Positions 8,058 through 15,409 of a DNA stretch of 25,313 nt are shown in pieces. Source of the DNA: a virus. The translations under genes and the position numbers were made by a program. The notes below the pieces were generated by a model that worked only from the letters and a program-made list of their open reading frames with translations, searched no databases and was not told the origin of the DNA. Numbering within the stretch: position 1 is the stretch's first letter; every line of letters starts with the position of its first letter. The DNA lies in the IMG/VR virus record IMGVR_UViG_3300032087_003972, positions 1 to 25,313 of that record, one strand, 5' to 3'.

Positions 8058-9494
8058 ATGGGGAACTACTACTCCGGCGGAACTGAACTGATAGAAAAGT
8101 TTGCGAAGGACCGACACTTTGGCTCGACAATGGAATTTGCCGAGTTCTTACATGAAGTGGAACCAAAGCGTAGCGTTCATGCGTGGCGCACAGCAATTGC
8201 GCGATGGGTTAAGGCAGGTAATGACTTTAGGAACTTTGAAGATGTTGAAGACAACACTCTTACTACTACTAAGTCATACTACGACAAAGCCAATGATAAT
8301 TACATTGTAATGTTAGAGATAACAGATGGTATGGTTATCGTTGATGGTGAAAAACACCGTGCTATGAAAGAAGCGTATTCAGATGTTGGCGGCGGTCTAA
8401 CTATTGATGAGATGGCCCGCGAATTTGAGATGCCCGCTGCTATGATTAGCGAGTATGTTAAAGTGAATAAGTGGAAGCACGGTATGCAGCCATTTACTGA
8501 TGAAGAAGTAGTTACTAATACTCTTGACGATATGGTGGAGAAGTTCCTCGACATACGCAAATTAGAGATTCTAAAGAAGGCTGAGAAGAAGAAGTGGCGA
8601 CAGATTGAAAAGGATGCCGAGCAATATACATACTTACGCGAAAGCCTCGCTGATACATTCTTTGAAGTGTTGGCCGACCATAAACCCGCACCTGTAAAGG
8701 CGCGTAAAATGGATATTGGAACGGAGTATGCTGTTGTTATCTCACCTACCGACCTACACTTTGGTAAATACGGTTGGGTTGATGAAGTAGGCGAATCATA
8801 CGATATGCAAGAAGCAAGCGAGAGAGTTCTCACAAAGACAGAAGAACTAATTGCGAGATTGCCGAGCAAGCCGGAAAAGTTCTTTGTTGGCGTTGGGTCT
8901 GATTGGTTCCATGTTGATAACGACATCGGAACTACTACCAAAGGCACAGCGCAAGACATGGCCGGAACTCCGGCACAGATTCTTATGCAAGGATGCGAGT
9001 TAGCGAGGCAACACATTGACCTTTTGCGAACTGTAAGCGATGTCGAACTTATCTTCATGGGCGGTAATCACGACAGGCACACTTCGATTATGCTTATGCT
9101 TTACTTAGAGGCATACTACAAAGATTGCGAAGATGTATCAGTCGTAGTTAGCCCGCACATCAGACAGTATGTGGCCTACGGTAATAACCTTTTGGGATTC
9201 ACACACGGCGATGGTAAAGTAATGAATAAACTATCCTCTCTTATGGCGCATGAAGCGCGTAAAGAATGGGGTAATACTGTGAATCATCTATGGTTTCACG
9301 GACACTTGCACCACCAACAAATGCGCGAGGTGGGCGGTTGTATAATTGTGCAGTTGCCGAGCCTTGCCGGTGAAGACAGATACCACAGCCGCAACGGATA
9401 TTCGATGAGCCGTGCCGGTCTATCCGCGTATATGATAGACAAAGAGGCAGGTCTTATCGGTAGTTTATTTGCTCCGGTGATACATGATGAATAG
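8058..9494 (+). CDS. Calcineurin-like metallophosphoesterase with N-terminal HTH-like region
   Basis: This 478-aa protein carries the metal-binding motifs of the calcineurin-like phosphoesterase superfamily in order: D232-x-H234 (SPTDLHFGK), D282 (GVGSDWFHVDN, a variant of GDxxH), GGNHDRH at 335-341, GFTHGD around H383, and HGHLHH at 414-418. Residues about 10-60 and 113-140 (LTIDEMAREFEMPAAMISEY) look like helix-turn-helix segments, joined to the enzyme by a Lys-rich helix (170-200). Such enzymes cut phosphodiesters, often in nucleic acids. Being first in the terminase operon, a role in packaging or DNA processing is plausible; the HTH part may even replace the missing small terminase. That last point is inference. 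Confidence 0.85.
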   Translation: MGNYYSGGTELIEKFAKDRHFGSTMEFAEFLHEVEPKRSVHAWRTAIARWVKAGNDFRNFEDVEDNTLTTTKSYYDKANDNYIVMLEITDGMVIVDGEKHRAMKEAYSDVGGGLTIDEMAREFEMPAAMISEYVKVNKWKHGMQPFTDEEVVTNTLDDMVEKFLDIRKLEILKKAEKKKWRQIEKDAEQYTYLRESLADTFFEVLADHKPAPVKARKMDIGTEYAVVISPTDLHFGKYGWVDEVGESYDMQEASERVLTKTEELIARLPSKPEKFFVGVGSDWFHVDNDIGTTTKGTAQDMAGTPAQILMQGCELARQHIDLLRTVSDVELIFMGGNHDRHTSIMLMLYLEAYYKDCEDVSVVVSPHIRQYVAYGNNLLGFTHGDGKVMNKLSSLMAHEARKEWGNTVNHLWFHGHLHHQQMREVGGCIIVQLPSLAGEDRYHSRNGYSMSRAGLSAYMIDKEAGLIGSLFAPVIHDE

Positions 9495-9609
9495 ATGGAC
9501 TGCGGCTAAGTGTAATTGGTGCGGGTGGGCTGCACCGCGTATGCAATTAGCAAAAGCCGAGTCGAGAGTCTGTCCTCATTGTAATAAGAAGGAGTTGAGG
9601 CCGATATGA
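9487..9609 (+). CDS. 40-aa zinc-ribbon protein
   Basis: The product, starting MNRWTAAKCNWCGWAAPRMQ, has two CxxC knuckles (CNWCG and CPHCN) spaced as in a zinc ribbon. GGTGAT lies five bases before the ATG at 9487, inside the end of the metallophosphoesterase gene, which it overlaps. Its stop overlaps the terminase ATG as ATGA. The tight overlaps on both sides argue that it is real. Zinc ribbons of this size usually bind nucleic acid or a partner protein; a packaging cofactor role is inference from the context. Confidence 0.75.
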   Translation: MNRWTAAKCNWCGWAAPRMQLAKAESRVCPHCNKKELRPI

Positions 9610-11111
9610 GTTTGAAGCAAGACTTAGCGATGGAAAGGTCGCGCAGGTCGGTTAAGTATTTCTATGAGTGGTTGGGCTACACATGGGGGGAACATATCTC
9701 CGAGTGGATGGATATTTACAGCGACCGCAAAGGCGCAGAAGTTCATAGGGTCTGTGTGATTGCACCGAGAGGCCACAGTAAATCAACTACTCTTAGGGTT
9801 AAACTACTTCACCAATGCCTCTTTGAAAAGTGGAACAACGATAGACCCTTTACCTGCTGGCTAATATCTGCGAGTAAGGACACAGCGATTCGCCGTCTGC
9901 AAGAAATAAGGGATGACCTAAAGCGACACCCGCAACTATCACGATACCTTGACCCGAAAAAAGGCAACAAGACTGAGATTCATTTTACAAATGGCGCATG
10001 GATTATGGCGACATCTGTTGGGTCCGCGATTCGTGGTGAGCATCCGGCCTGTGTAGCATTCGATGATGTGTTGGTTGATTCTGACGAGATGAACCCAAAG
10101 GTTCTGCAACAATGGTTTAGAAAGGCTATCACACCTATGCTTGACCCGAACTCATCTCTCTATGTTGTCGGCACGCCAATGTCTATGACCGACCTATACC
10201 ACACAGAAATGCTCGATAACCCGACATGGAAAACAGGCATTTGGTCTGCGGTAAAGAACTATGACGAATGGAAAGCATCGGGCGAAACAATACAACCCGT
10301 GCCGCTATGGCCGGAACACCGCAGTATCAACTATCTGATGGAACAGAAGCAAGCGATTGGTGAGTTAGAGTTTGCACAGGAGTTCTTATGCCGCGTAGTG
10401 GATGACGACTCATCCGTTTTTCCAAACAATCTCATTCGTAAGAATTTGGACTTGGATATTACACTTCAAACAGAAGTCATGCCTAACAACAGATATGTTC
10501 TCGGCTTCGACCCATCACAAGGCTTGGGGCAAGACTACACAGTTATTGTAGTTCTCAGACAGGATGAACAGGGCTTCGTGCATTTCGTAAATATGTGGAG
10601 AAGAAATGACTTCCCACCGGACAAGCAAGCAGATATGCTTATCGAGATGGCGAAAAGATATTCAGCACCTGTCGCCGCAGAAGATGTGGGCTTCCAACAG
10701 TTATACAACACGCTGATACAACAGAAAGGCGCAGTCTTAGATTACAGGCCGAGCAAGGTTAGCAACAGGACACTCAAGCAAGGACTTCTTAACCGTCTGC
10801 GCGTTTGGTTTGAGAGAGAGTTAGTCTGCTTTCCTTACGGCAACGATGAAACACGAAGGATGGTCGAGATTATTCTTGACGAACTCTCAACACACGCATG
10901 GCGCGATGGCCTTATCGCAGATTTGGGCCGACATAACGACACAGTAATGGCGTTTGCACACGCCATAGACCAATTCACCTACAGAACACCCGATATGCCC
11001 GTTGTAATGAAGACGATGAAAGGCGGAGAATGGATGGGCGGTAGCACACGCGGTCTGCCTCGCCAAAAGTCGGGAGTAGGCGGAAAAGTAATCAACAGGA
11101 GAGGATTTTAA
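9606..11111 (+). CDS. terL: Terminase large subunit
   Basis: The 501-aa protein is the ATP-driven DNA packaging motor and nuclease of tailed viruses. The N-terminal ATPase has a Walker A variant at 53-61 (APRGHSKST), a Walker B at 149-155 (CVAFDDV) with D153/D154, and a coupling-type motif at 187-192 (YVVGTP). The C-terminal RNase H-like nuclease has D302 in LGFDPSQGLGQDYTVIVV, acidic E359/D360 in AAEDVGF and D445 in GRHNDTVMAFAHA. Length is normal. Start ATG 9606 overlaps the zinc-ribbon stop by 4 nt. No canonical small terminase gene is seen next to it; the flanking HTH-like proteins are candidates for that role. Confidence 0.96.
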   Translation: MSLKQDLAMERSRRSVKYFYEWLGYTWGEHISEWMDIYSDRKGAEVHRVCVIAPRGHSKSTTLRVKLLHQCLFEKWNNDRPFTCWLISASKDTAIRRLQEIRDDLKRHPQLSRYLDPKKGNKTEIHFTNGAWIMATSVGSAIRGEHPACVAFDDVLVDSDEMNPKVLQQWFRKAITPMLDPNSSLYVVGTPMSMTDLYHTEMLDNPTWKTGIWSAVKNYDEWKASGETIQPVPLWPEHRSINYLMEQKQAIGELEFAQEFLCRVVDDDSSVFPNNLIRKNLDLDITLQTEVMPNNRYVLGFDPSQGLGQDYTVIVVLRQDEQGFVHFVNMWRRNDFPPDKQADMLIEMAKRYSAPVAAEDVGFQQLYNTLIQQKGAVLDYRPSKVSNRTLKQGLLNRLRVWFERELVCFPYGNDETRRMVEIILDELSTHAWRDGLIADLGRHNDTVMAFAHAIDQFTYRTPDMPVVMKTMKGGEWMGGSTRGLPRQKSGVGGKVINRRGF

Positions 11112-11360
11112 GTGGCCGGACCAATGCCGAGAAAGAAAATGTATAGACACCTAATCGAGAAGTTAATCGCCAATAATTACTTTGACGATTGGCGAGCATC
11201 AACAGAAGTATGCACCCAAGTTAATGAGGGAGTGCCTGTGCGATGGACCCAACTCAACCCATCAGCAGTCCATAGGATTCTGAGGGAGTATAACTTAGAA
11301 GAAAGGTTCATGTGGAATAACGGATTAAAATGTATGCTTCGTGAATGGAAAAAAATTTGA
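11112..11360 (+). CDS. Small HTH-like protein after the terminase
   Basis: The 82-aa product starts at GTG 11112, directly after the terminase stop, with GGAGAGG upstream; an ATG at 11124 is the alternative. It is basic and helical, with a possible helix-turn-helix in LNPSAVHRILREYNLEERF, and ends MLREWKKI. Sequence before it (RASTEVCTQVNEGVPVRW) resembles the first helix of a small winged-helix fold. Position and size would suit a small terminase or a regulator of the operon. It is not assigned to a family. Confidence 0.7.
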   Translation: MAGPMPRKKMYRHLIEKLIANNYFDDWRASTEVCTQVNEGVPVRWTQLNPSAVHRILREYNLEERFMWNNGLKCMLREWKKI

Positions 11361-11501
11361 AAAAAATTTTCAAAAATTCCGTGTGGTGGTTGGCTTCACT
11401 CCGTCGGGTAGTAAAGCGAGTTTTGGCGGATAAAAATGCAAAAAAAGTGCTGTTTTCCCGCGTTTGAATGGGGGGGGTAGTGGTTTGATATCCCCGAAGG
11501 G
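11361..11501. other. Convergent intergenic stretch with A/T tract
   Basis: Right after the stop at 11360 is an A/T stretch with the palindrome-like GAAAAAAATTTTC, then G-rich sequence. No gene is visible. It probably holds the transcript end of the packaging operon. Confidence 0.4.
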
Positions 11502-11527
11502 AGAAGGCCGCCCGTAGGCGGCCTTCT
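11502..11527. terminator. Perfect 11-bp hairpin between convergent genes
   Basis: AGAAGGCCGCC and its exact complement flank a CGTA loop. It lies between the convergent genes ending at 11360 and 11542, where it could end or protect transcripts from both sides. There is no long U tract on either side, so RNA 3'-end protection is as likely as termination. Confidence 0.6.
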
Positions 11528-11541
11528 AAGGCCTGTATTGC

Positions 11542-12399
11542 TCATAGCATCGGGTTCACCCCAACCCATGTGACTGCATCGAATAGGGCAACGATTTCAT
11601 CGAACTTGTCTGAGCGTGGGTCAACTCCGCACACAGTCAAACCGAAGCCGTCAATATCAGCGATGACGAAATGAACGCGGGTGTCGAAGTCAGCCGCTGG
11701 GCATTCCTTATCATTCCAGCCGCCCCAGCAGTTGCGGCGGCCACATTCACAAACGCCGTTGCACTTGTTGTATCGGTAGGCGATAGGCTGCGAGTTCTTT
11801 GAACGCTGGGTCAATGTCCTCAAGTGGCTGATGTATAACTCGCCACGATAGTTCAAGCCGACCATCGGAACCTTAGAACCTAAGTCAAGGCCTACATCAA
11901 CTTGAGGCCAATACTGAGGGGCTATGTTAGCGGTAATTACAGGGTTTGAGTAATCCTCTGGGTATAGTGTGCCGCAGATACCAGCGCGGCGAGGCTCGCC
12001 GTTTTGTCGTGGGTTGCTAACTAAGCAGTTTGGAACTCCGCAGTTAGGAGATGTGCAAGCATCTCTAACGCCTTCGGTTGGTGCTGTGTATCGGTGATTT
12101 ACTGCGATATCAGCACTTAGGCTTAGGTTAGTGTTACGTCCCGCTGAATCAATACCGAATGACCTCTGTTGATAGTTGGTCAATATCTCAGCCTGTGCCT
12201 CGATTGGGTGTCCGTTGGTCGGTTGGGTCTTATTTCCGAGTTTGCCCTTTTGGACTAAGAGAGAAGGATAACCTTCTTTTCTTAGCCTCTTTGCGGCGTT
12301 ACCGACGGTTGTATAACCGTAGGTCGCCATAAGTCGCCGCGCCAATGGCGCAACAACGCTTTCATTATCAAGCATCGTATGGGTTGCGTTTGCCTCCAT
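11542..12399 (-). CDS. Orphan Cys-rich protein, 285 aa
   Basis: The start is set to ATG 12399 (MEANATHTMLDNE), because a TATA-like TTTAAGG begins 31 nt upstream and the preceding CCCCGTAGGG resembles the start region of the 16861 gene; the longer frame from 12441 would begin inside that promoter. The N-terminal third is basic and helical (APLARRLMATYGYTTVGNAA), perhaps an HTH. Cys groups occur at 115/120/125 (CTSPNCGVPNC) and 213-224 (CNGVCECGRRNC), so two metal sites are possible. A beta-rich region (VDVGLDLGSKVPMVGLNYRG) lies between them. No family is recognised. It stands alone, convergent with the packaging operon and ending in a hairpin. Confidence 0.72.
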   Translation of the reverse strand: MEANATHTMLDNESVVAPLARRLMATYGYTTVGNAAKRLRKEGYPSLLVQKGKLGNKTQPTNGHPIEAQAEILTNYQQRSFGIDSAGRNTNLSLSADIAVNHRYTAPTEGVRDACTSPNCGVPNCLVSNPRQNGEPRRAGICGTLYPEDYSNPVITANIAPQYWPQVDVGLDLGSKVPMVGLNYRGELYISHLRTLTQRSKNSQPIAYRYNKCNGVCECGRRNCWGGWNDKECPAADFDTRVHFVIADIDGFGLTVCGVDPRSDKFDEIVALFDAVTWVGVNPML

Positions 12400-12430
12400 A
12401 TCCCTACGGGGCTCAAGCATCCACCTTAAA
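12400..12430 (-). promoter_or_regulatory. Promoter of the 285-aa orphan gene
   Basis: Minus-strand TTTAAGG begins 31 nt before ATG 12399. CCCCGTAGGG lies three bases before the ATG. No ACTACAAATT palindrome is present upstream, unlike most neighbours. Confidence 0.5.
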
Positions 12431-12573
12431 CATAGCGCCAATTTTTGCTGGAATCGCAGGTTTTGAGTGGCCGCCGAACACGTTCTGACGCACTTTTGAC
12501 GCGGCGAAATCGCCGATTTTGGGCTAATTTCGCAGGTGCAATTCTGGAACCGATTTTAGGGGCTGCCGCTCTT
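12431..12573. other. Intergenic sequence upstream of the orphan gene
   Basis: This part has higher GC and no repeat units. TCGCAGGT occurs twice (near 12462 and 12530). Nothing else can be supported. Confidence 0.3.
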
Positions 12574-12676
12574 TTACTACAAATTATTTACTACAAATTA
12601 AAAACTACAAATTAAAAAAAGAAAAGATTACTACAAATTAAAAATCCAAAAATTACTACAAATTAAAGAATACAAA

Positions 12677-12730
12677 CTCCGCACGACTTACTACAAATGA
12701 TTTACTACAAACCATAGGATGCGTGCGGAG
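12677..12730 (-). terminator. Inverted repeat after the 12759 gene
   Basis: CTCCGCACG and CGTGCGGAG form nine perfect pairs around a 36-base loop that carries two ACTACAAA units. It lies 29 nt past the stop of the 12759-12944 gene. A transcript-end element is the simplest reading. Confidence 0.5.
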
Positions 12731-12758
12731 GAAATTACTACAAATTAGATACTACAAA

Positions 12759-12944
12759 TCATTCGGGGTAACCCTTTTCATACAAGCGGGAAGGAATTAC
12801 ATATCGCCAATTGCAGGTATCGCAGCAGCGACCATTTTTGAAGGGGAGGGCGTTGTGCCCTTCATCCCAATACATGATTAGTTCGCCTTCAGCGTTGGGT
12901 GCGTATTTCTTCTCGATTTCACCTTTGCAGATGTCGCAGCGCAT
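12759..12944 (-). CDS. Small zinc-finger protein MRCDICKGEIEKKY type
   Basis: The 61-aa protein starts MRCDICKGEIEKKYAPNAEG and has a second pair in GRCCDTCNWRYVIPSRLY. Two CxxC pairs separated by about 35 residues form a likely zinc ribbon. Similar short proteins are common in marine phage genomes, without known function. The start is ATG 12944 with GGTGG just before it; the longer frame from 12965 would only add GGTGGGGG-coded residues. Its ATG overlaps the stop of the upstream 37-aa gene (TGATG), so the two are translated together. Confidence 0.75.
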   Translation of the reverse strand: MRCDICKGEIEKKYAPNAEGELIMYWDEGHNALPFKNGRCCDTCNWRYVIPSRLYEKGYPE

Positions 12945-13057
12945 CAGACCACCCCCACCGCGCATTCGCAGACGATAAGCACGGCATCCGTGCCCTCGCC
13001 TCCATCATAGAAGTCAATCATCATTAAGGCCTTGTCCGGTTCGCATCTGCAAGCCAT
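12944..13057 (-). CDS. 37-aa Cys-containing micro-protein
   Basis: The ORF begins MACRCEPDKALMMIDFYDGG and ends VLIVCECAVGVV. Two CxC pairs, CRC at the start and CEC near the end, suggest metal binding or a disulfide. The ATG lies 28 nt after the first base of a TATA-like TTATTAAGG, so it is the leaderless first gene of a two-gene unit, and its stop overlaps the next ATG as TGATG. Both context signals support a real gene despite its size. Confidence 0.65.
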   Translation of the reverse strand: MACRCEPDKALMMIDFYDGGEGTDAVLIVCECAVGVV

Positions 13058-13085
13058 GATTCTGAGATAGCACCCCCCTTAATAA
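13058..13085 (-). promoter_or_regulatory. Leaderless promoter of the 13057 gene
   Basis: Minus-strand TTATTAAGG begins 28 nt before ATG 13057. Repeat units, including two intact TTACTACAAATTA copies, lie a little further upstream (13106-13160). Confidence 0.6.
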
Positions 13086-13174
13086 CAATTCCGGTCTGCA
13101 ACGCTGATTTACTACAAATTAATTACTACAATTTATTTACTACAAATTAATTACTACAAAAAAAGTGTGCCCCA

Positions 13175-13206
13175 CCCCCCGAAAAAATGATTGAAAAAGA
13201 GGGGGG
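13175..13206 (-). terminator. GC hairpin after the 13229 gene
   Basis: CCCCCC at 13175-13180 pairs with GGGGGG at 13201-13206 across an A/T-rich 20-base loop; the minus RNA reads C6...G6 with U-rich sequence in the loop. It lies 23 nt past the stop of the 13229-13402 gene and before repeat units. Confidence 0.45.
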
Positions 13207-13228
13207 CGAGGACTTTGGCTTTCAGATT

Positions 13229-13402
13229 TCAATATAGTTCGTCAATTGAAGACGAGTAAGTGTAGGAGTCGAGATTGATTTCAAACACATGGTTTTGGTT
13301 ATCGTATGTGAATAAGGACACATACAATGTCCTGTCTTGAATCCATACTGCTGTTCTTTTGTCTTCTATATCGTCGTCGGTTATGTCGTGGTTATCCGCC
13401 AT
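13229..13402 (-). CDS. 57-aa acidic hypothetical protein
   Basis: The ORF begins MADNHDITDDDIEDKRTAVW and continues with alternating hydrophobic residues (IQDRTLYVSLFTYDNQNHVF) to SSIDELY. It predicts a short acidic N-terminal tail and a small beta-sheet. The ATG lies 27 nt after the first base of a clear TATATAC box, in the same geometry as its neighbours, which supports this start. It is not recognised. Confidence 0.68.
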   Translation of the reverse strand: MADNHDITDDDIEDKRTAVWIQDRTLYVSLFTYDNQNHVFEINLDSYTYSSSIDELY

Positions 13403-13429
13403 ATTACACCCTACACTCCTCAGTATATA
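13403..13429 (-). promoter_or_regulatory. Leaderless promoter of the 13402 gene
   Basis: Minus-strand TATATAC at 13423-13429 lies 27 nt before the ATG. A TTACTACAAATTA unit (13443-13455) sits about 14 bp upstream of the box. Confidence 0.62.
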
Positions 13430-13551
13430 GTCTTTGTCTTTGGTTACTACAAATTATTTACTACAATATATTTAATACAAATTAAATACTACAAATTATT
13501 CACTACAAAAAAAGTAAAAATACTACAAATTAAAAACTACAAAAAACTTCG

Positions 13552-13580
13552 GGGGGGTAGGAGTTCGACCCCTACCCCCC
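13552..13580 (-). terminator. 10-bp hairpin with U tract after the 13588 gene
   Basis: GGGGGGTAGG and CCTACCCCCC pair perfectly around nine bases. On the minus strand the stem is followed by GAAG and then TTTTTTGTAGTTTTT, which gives an intrinsic-terminator-like layout. The stem starts 8 nt past the stop of the 13588 gene. Confidence 0.65.
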
Positions 13581-13587
13581 TTTACAT

Positions 13588-14637
13588 TCATTCCAAGTCG
13601 GAGTAATGATACCAATTATCGCCGCGCTTAACATACCCTGCATCAGCCGCAAGGCAGTTAGGATTAATGCACTCAGACGGGTGGTAATCGGGATTGTTGC
13701 ATACGCACATTTCAGCGACCTCACGGGTGCTCATACCCGCATAGATTGGCTGACCCATCATATCAACTCCTGTGCCTATCCAAGCATCTCCGCGCTGGAT
13801 GTTTTCATAACCGCAAGCGAAGCACAAGAACGAGTAATAGTCGGGGTTCACATGAGCGCCCGCATACTCTTGAAAGTGAGGCTCATAATCAGACACATGG
13901 TAGGTTGGTATTGATGGAATAAGGCTTTCATCATCAATATATTCCATCATGTCGTAATACTGCATTTCATTGTCCTCCCATCGAACAGCGCAAGCAGGGC
14001 AACGCTCGCATTCCTCACTATATGGCTTGAAGCCTTCGTTCTTCAAGTGATACATGATATTGACCTCTTTACCGAATAGGGGAACCTCTTTCTCCTTTCC
14101 GTCATCTAAGAAGGTTGTAAGGTCGAAGTAGGGCAAAGCATCTGAGCGCATTACGCCTTTATTGATAGCCCTACCAGCCTCAAGAATGCGGTTGTATGAC
14201 TTTAGCATCCCCGCCACTTGATACTCATTTTCAACAGGTTCGCCTTCAGTATCATAGAAGTCCGTTTTTCTGTATTCCTTCGGGTTATCAAATCCATGCC
14301 CGTGCGACATATCTAACAGGTAAAGGTGGTCTTTACACGCCCTACTGAATGCCTTTAATTCATCTCCCCATCTATCTTCAAAGGCTTTATTCATGGCTAA
14401 TAGTTCAGTAAGCCTACGGCTTCTTATCTCCATAGTGATAAGGCGCTTCAACTCATCAATCACTTTCTTTCCCTGCAACAACTCGCTATCGCTCACGCGC
14501 GCGAGCCTTTCGGCGAATATCTCCTTATCCGTTATACGGATGATACCGCCTAAATCGGGGCTTTCGTCTTCTGTTGGGCTTCGGGTTAGAAGTAGCGGCA
14601 ACAGCACCGCTACAAGTAGCATTATGCCTACCTCCAT
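13588..14637 (-). CDS. Membrane-anchored Cys-rich hypothetical protein
   Basis: The start is set to ATG 14637 (MEVGIMLLVAVLLPLLLTRS), giving 349 aa; the longer TTG frame from 14658 runs back into the TATA box. Residues 3-18 form one membrane segment, leaving a large soluble part. Residues about 30-110 are charged and helical. Three Cys groups follow: CERCPAC, CFACGYE and CVCNNPDYHPSECINPNC, which look like zinc sites near the C-terminus. The protein may sit at the inner or outer face of the host membrane. It is the largest gene of this arm and no family is recognised; a role in host takeover, exclusion or egress is open. Confidence 0.75.
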   Translation of the reverse strand: MEVGIMLLVAVLLPLLLTRSPTEDESPDLGGIIRITDKEIFAERLARVSDSELLQGKKVIDELKRLITMEIRSRRLTELLAMNKAFEDRWGDELKAFSRACKDHLYLLDMSHGHGFDNPKEYRKTDFYDTEGEPVENEYQVAGMLKSYNRILEAGRAINKGVMRSDALPYFDLTTFLDDGKEKEVPLFGKEVNIMYHLKNEGFKPYSEECERCPACAVRWEDNEMQYYDMMEYIDDESLIPSIPTYHVSDYEPHFQEYAGAHVNPDYYSFLCFACGYENIQRGDAWIGTGVDMMGQPIYAGMSTREVAEMCVCNNPDYHPSECINPNCLAADAGYVKRGDNWYHYSDLE

Positions 14638-14664
14638 AGGTCGCCGTAGGCCGTTCAAGTATAA
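14638..14664 (-). promoter_or_regulatory. Leaderless promoter of the 14637 gene
   Basis: Minus-strand TTATACTT at 14657-14664 begins 27 nt before the ATG; CCTACGG lies between. An imperfect ACTACAAATTAAATT site is about 20 bp upstream of the box. Confidence 0.6.
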
Positions 14665-14845
14665 GAAGGCATCGTTAATTTAATTTGTAGTATTTATTTT
14701 GTAGTATTTGTTTTGTAGTAAGCAGACGAGCGAAGCGAGTTTAATACAAATTATTTACTACAAATTATTCTCGGTTTTACTACAAATTATTTACTACAAA
14801 TTAAAAAAAACAAAAATTACTACAAATTAAAAACTACAAATTGTT

Positions 14846-14974
14846 TTATGCGTATGGGCTTTCTCCGAATCCTATAAAGTCGCCGTAAATAATGGTGCAA
14901 TTATTGCACCAACCCAAAGAATTAAGCGTCCCGACATAATCAGTTCTTGTGCAACAGTAGCATTTATCTTTCAT
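14846..14974 (-). CDS. 42-aa zinc-ribbon protein
   Basis: The ORF begins MKDKCYCCTRTDYVGTLNSL and carries CYCC and CNNC, the two halves of a zinc ribbon, followed by a short hydrophobic stretch (CTIIYGDFIGFGES). Its ATG overlaps the stop of the upstream gene as ATGA, which is strong support for translation by coupling. The size suggests a nucleic-acid or protein adaptor. It is not assigned to a family. Confidence 0.7.
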   Translation of the reverse strand: MKDKCYCCTRTDYVGTLNSLGWCNNCTIIYGDFIGFGESPYA

Positions 14975-15180
14975 TCTTCTTCATCCATTTTTGCAGCGTA
15001 TAAGTCAGCAAGTTTCGCCATGTGTCTAATTTGCTCAATAGCCAAATCTCTCGATTGCTGGCTGTGTCGTGTGTCTAATAGCCAATCAATGAATACATGG
15101 ACTATATCGCTCCATGTAGGCGTGATATCCACATATTCAATTGTTCCGTCTTCGTCTTTGGAGGAGATGCGCCCAACCAT
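14971..15180 (-). CDS. 69-aa helical hypothetical protein
   Basis: The protein begins MVGRISSKDEDGTIEYVDIT and continues with two helices (SDIVHVFIDWLLDTRHS and RDLAIEQIRHMAKLADLYAA), ending in acidic MDEEE. ATG 15180 is preceded by a TATA-like box 29 nt upstream, and the stop overlaps the zinc-ribbon gene (ATGA), so the pair forms a two-gene unit. A small dimeric helical protein is likely. No function can be named. Confidence 0.72.
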   Translation of the reverse strand: MVGRISSKDEDGTIEYVDITPTWSDIVHVFIDWLLDTRHSQQSRDLAIEQIRHMAKLADLYAAKMDEEE

Positions 15181-15209
15181 ATTTGTCCGTATGCTGGTTT
15201 GCTTATGAA
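15181..15209 (-). promoter_or_regulatory. Leaderless promoter of the 15180 gene
   Basis: Minus-strand TTCATAAG begins 29 nt before the ATG. The same box TTCATAAG occurs at the same spacing before the 16861 gene. A nearly palindromic repeat unit is centred about 35 bp upstream of the box. Confidence 0.65.
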
Positions 15210-15378
15210 CCTTTCGATTATGCCTTTTTTACTACAAATTAATTTTTTTACTACAAATTATTTACTACAAATTATTTACTACAAATTATTTACTACAAAT
15301 TAAAATTTACTACAAATTAAAAACTACAAAAAAGATAAGATTACAAAAATTACTACAAAGTAAAAACTACAAAAAGAA

Positions 15379-15398
15379 GGAGGAGCCGAAGCCCCCCC
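15379..15398 (-). terminator. UUCG-loop terminator after the 15410 gene
   Basis: The minus-strand RNA reads GGGGGGGC-UUCG-GCUCCUCC, an eight-pair stem with two G-U pairs and a C(UUCG)G tetraloop, then UUCUUUUUGUAGUUUUU. On the plus strand the G-U positions would be A-C mismatches, so the structure fits only minus-strand RNA. This gives it a clear direction. Confidence 0.7.
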
Positions 15399-15409
15399 AA
15401 CTTTCTGTT

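Noticed and set aside
8300-9058. 252-aa antisense ORF
   Set aside because: Ser-rich shadow of the metallophosphoesterase gene on the opposite strand.
13551-13580. tRNA 3' end or att site (GTTCGACC resembles a T arm)
   Set aside because: No acceptor, D or anticodon arm is present, there is a mismatch in the T stem, and the bases form a better 10-bp terminator stem.
13337-13606. Plus-strand 89-aa ORF
   Set aside because: It is antisense to the 13402 gene and translates repeat units (KYYKLFTT).
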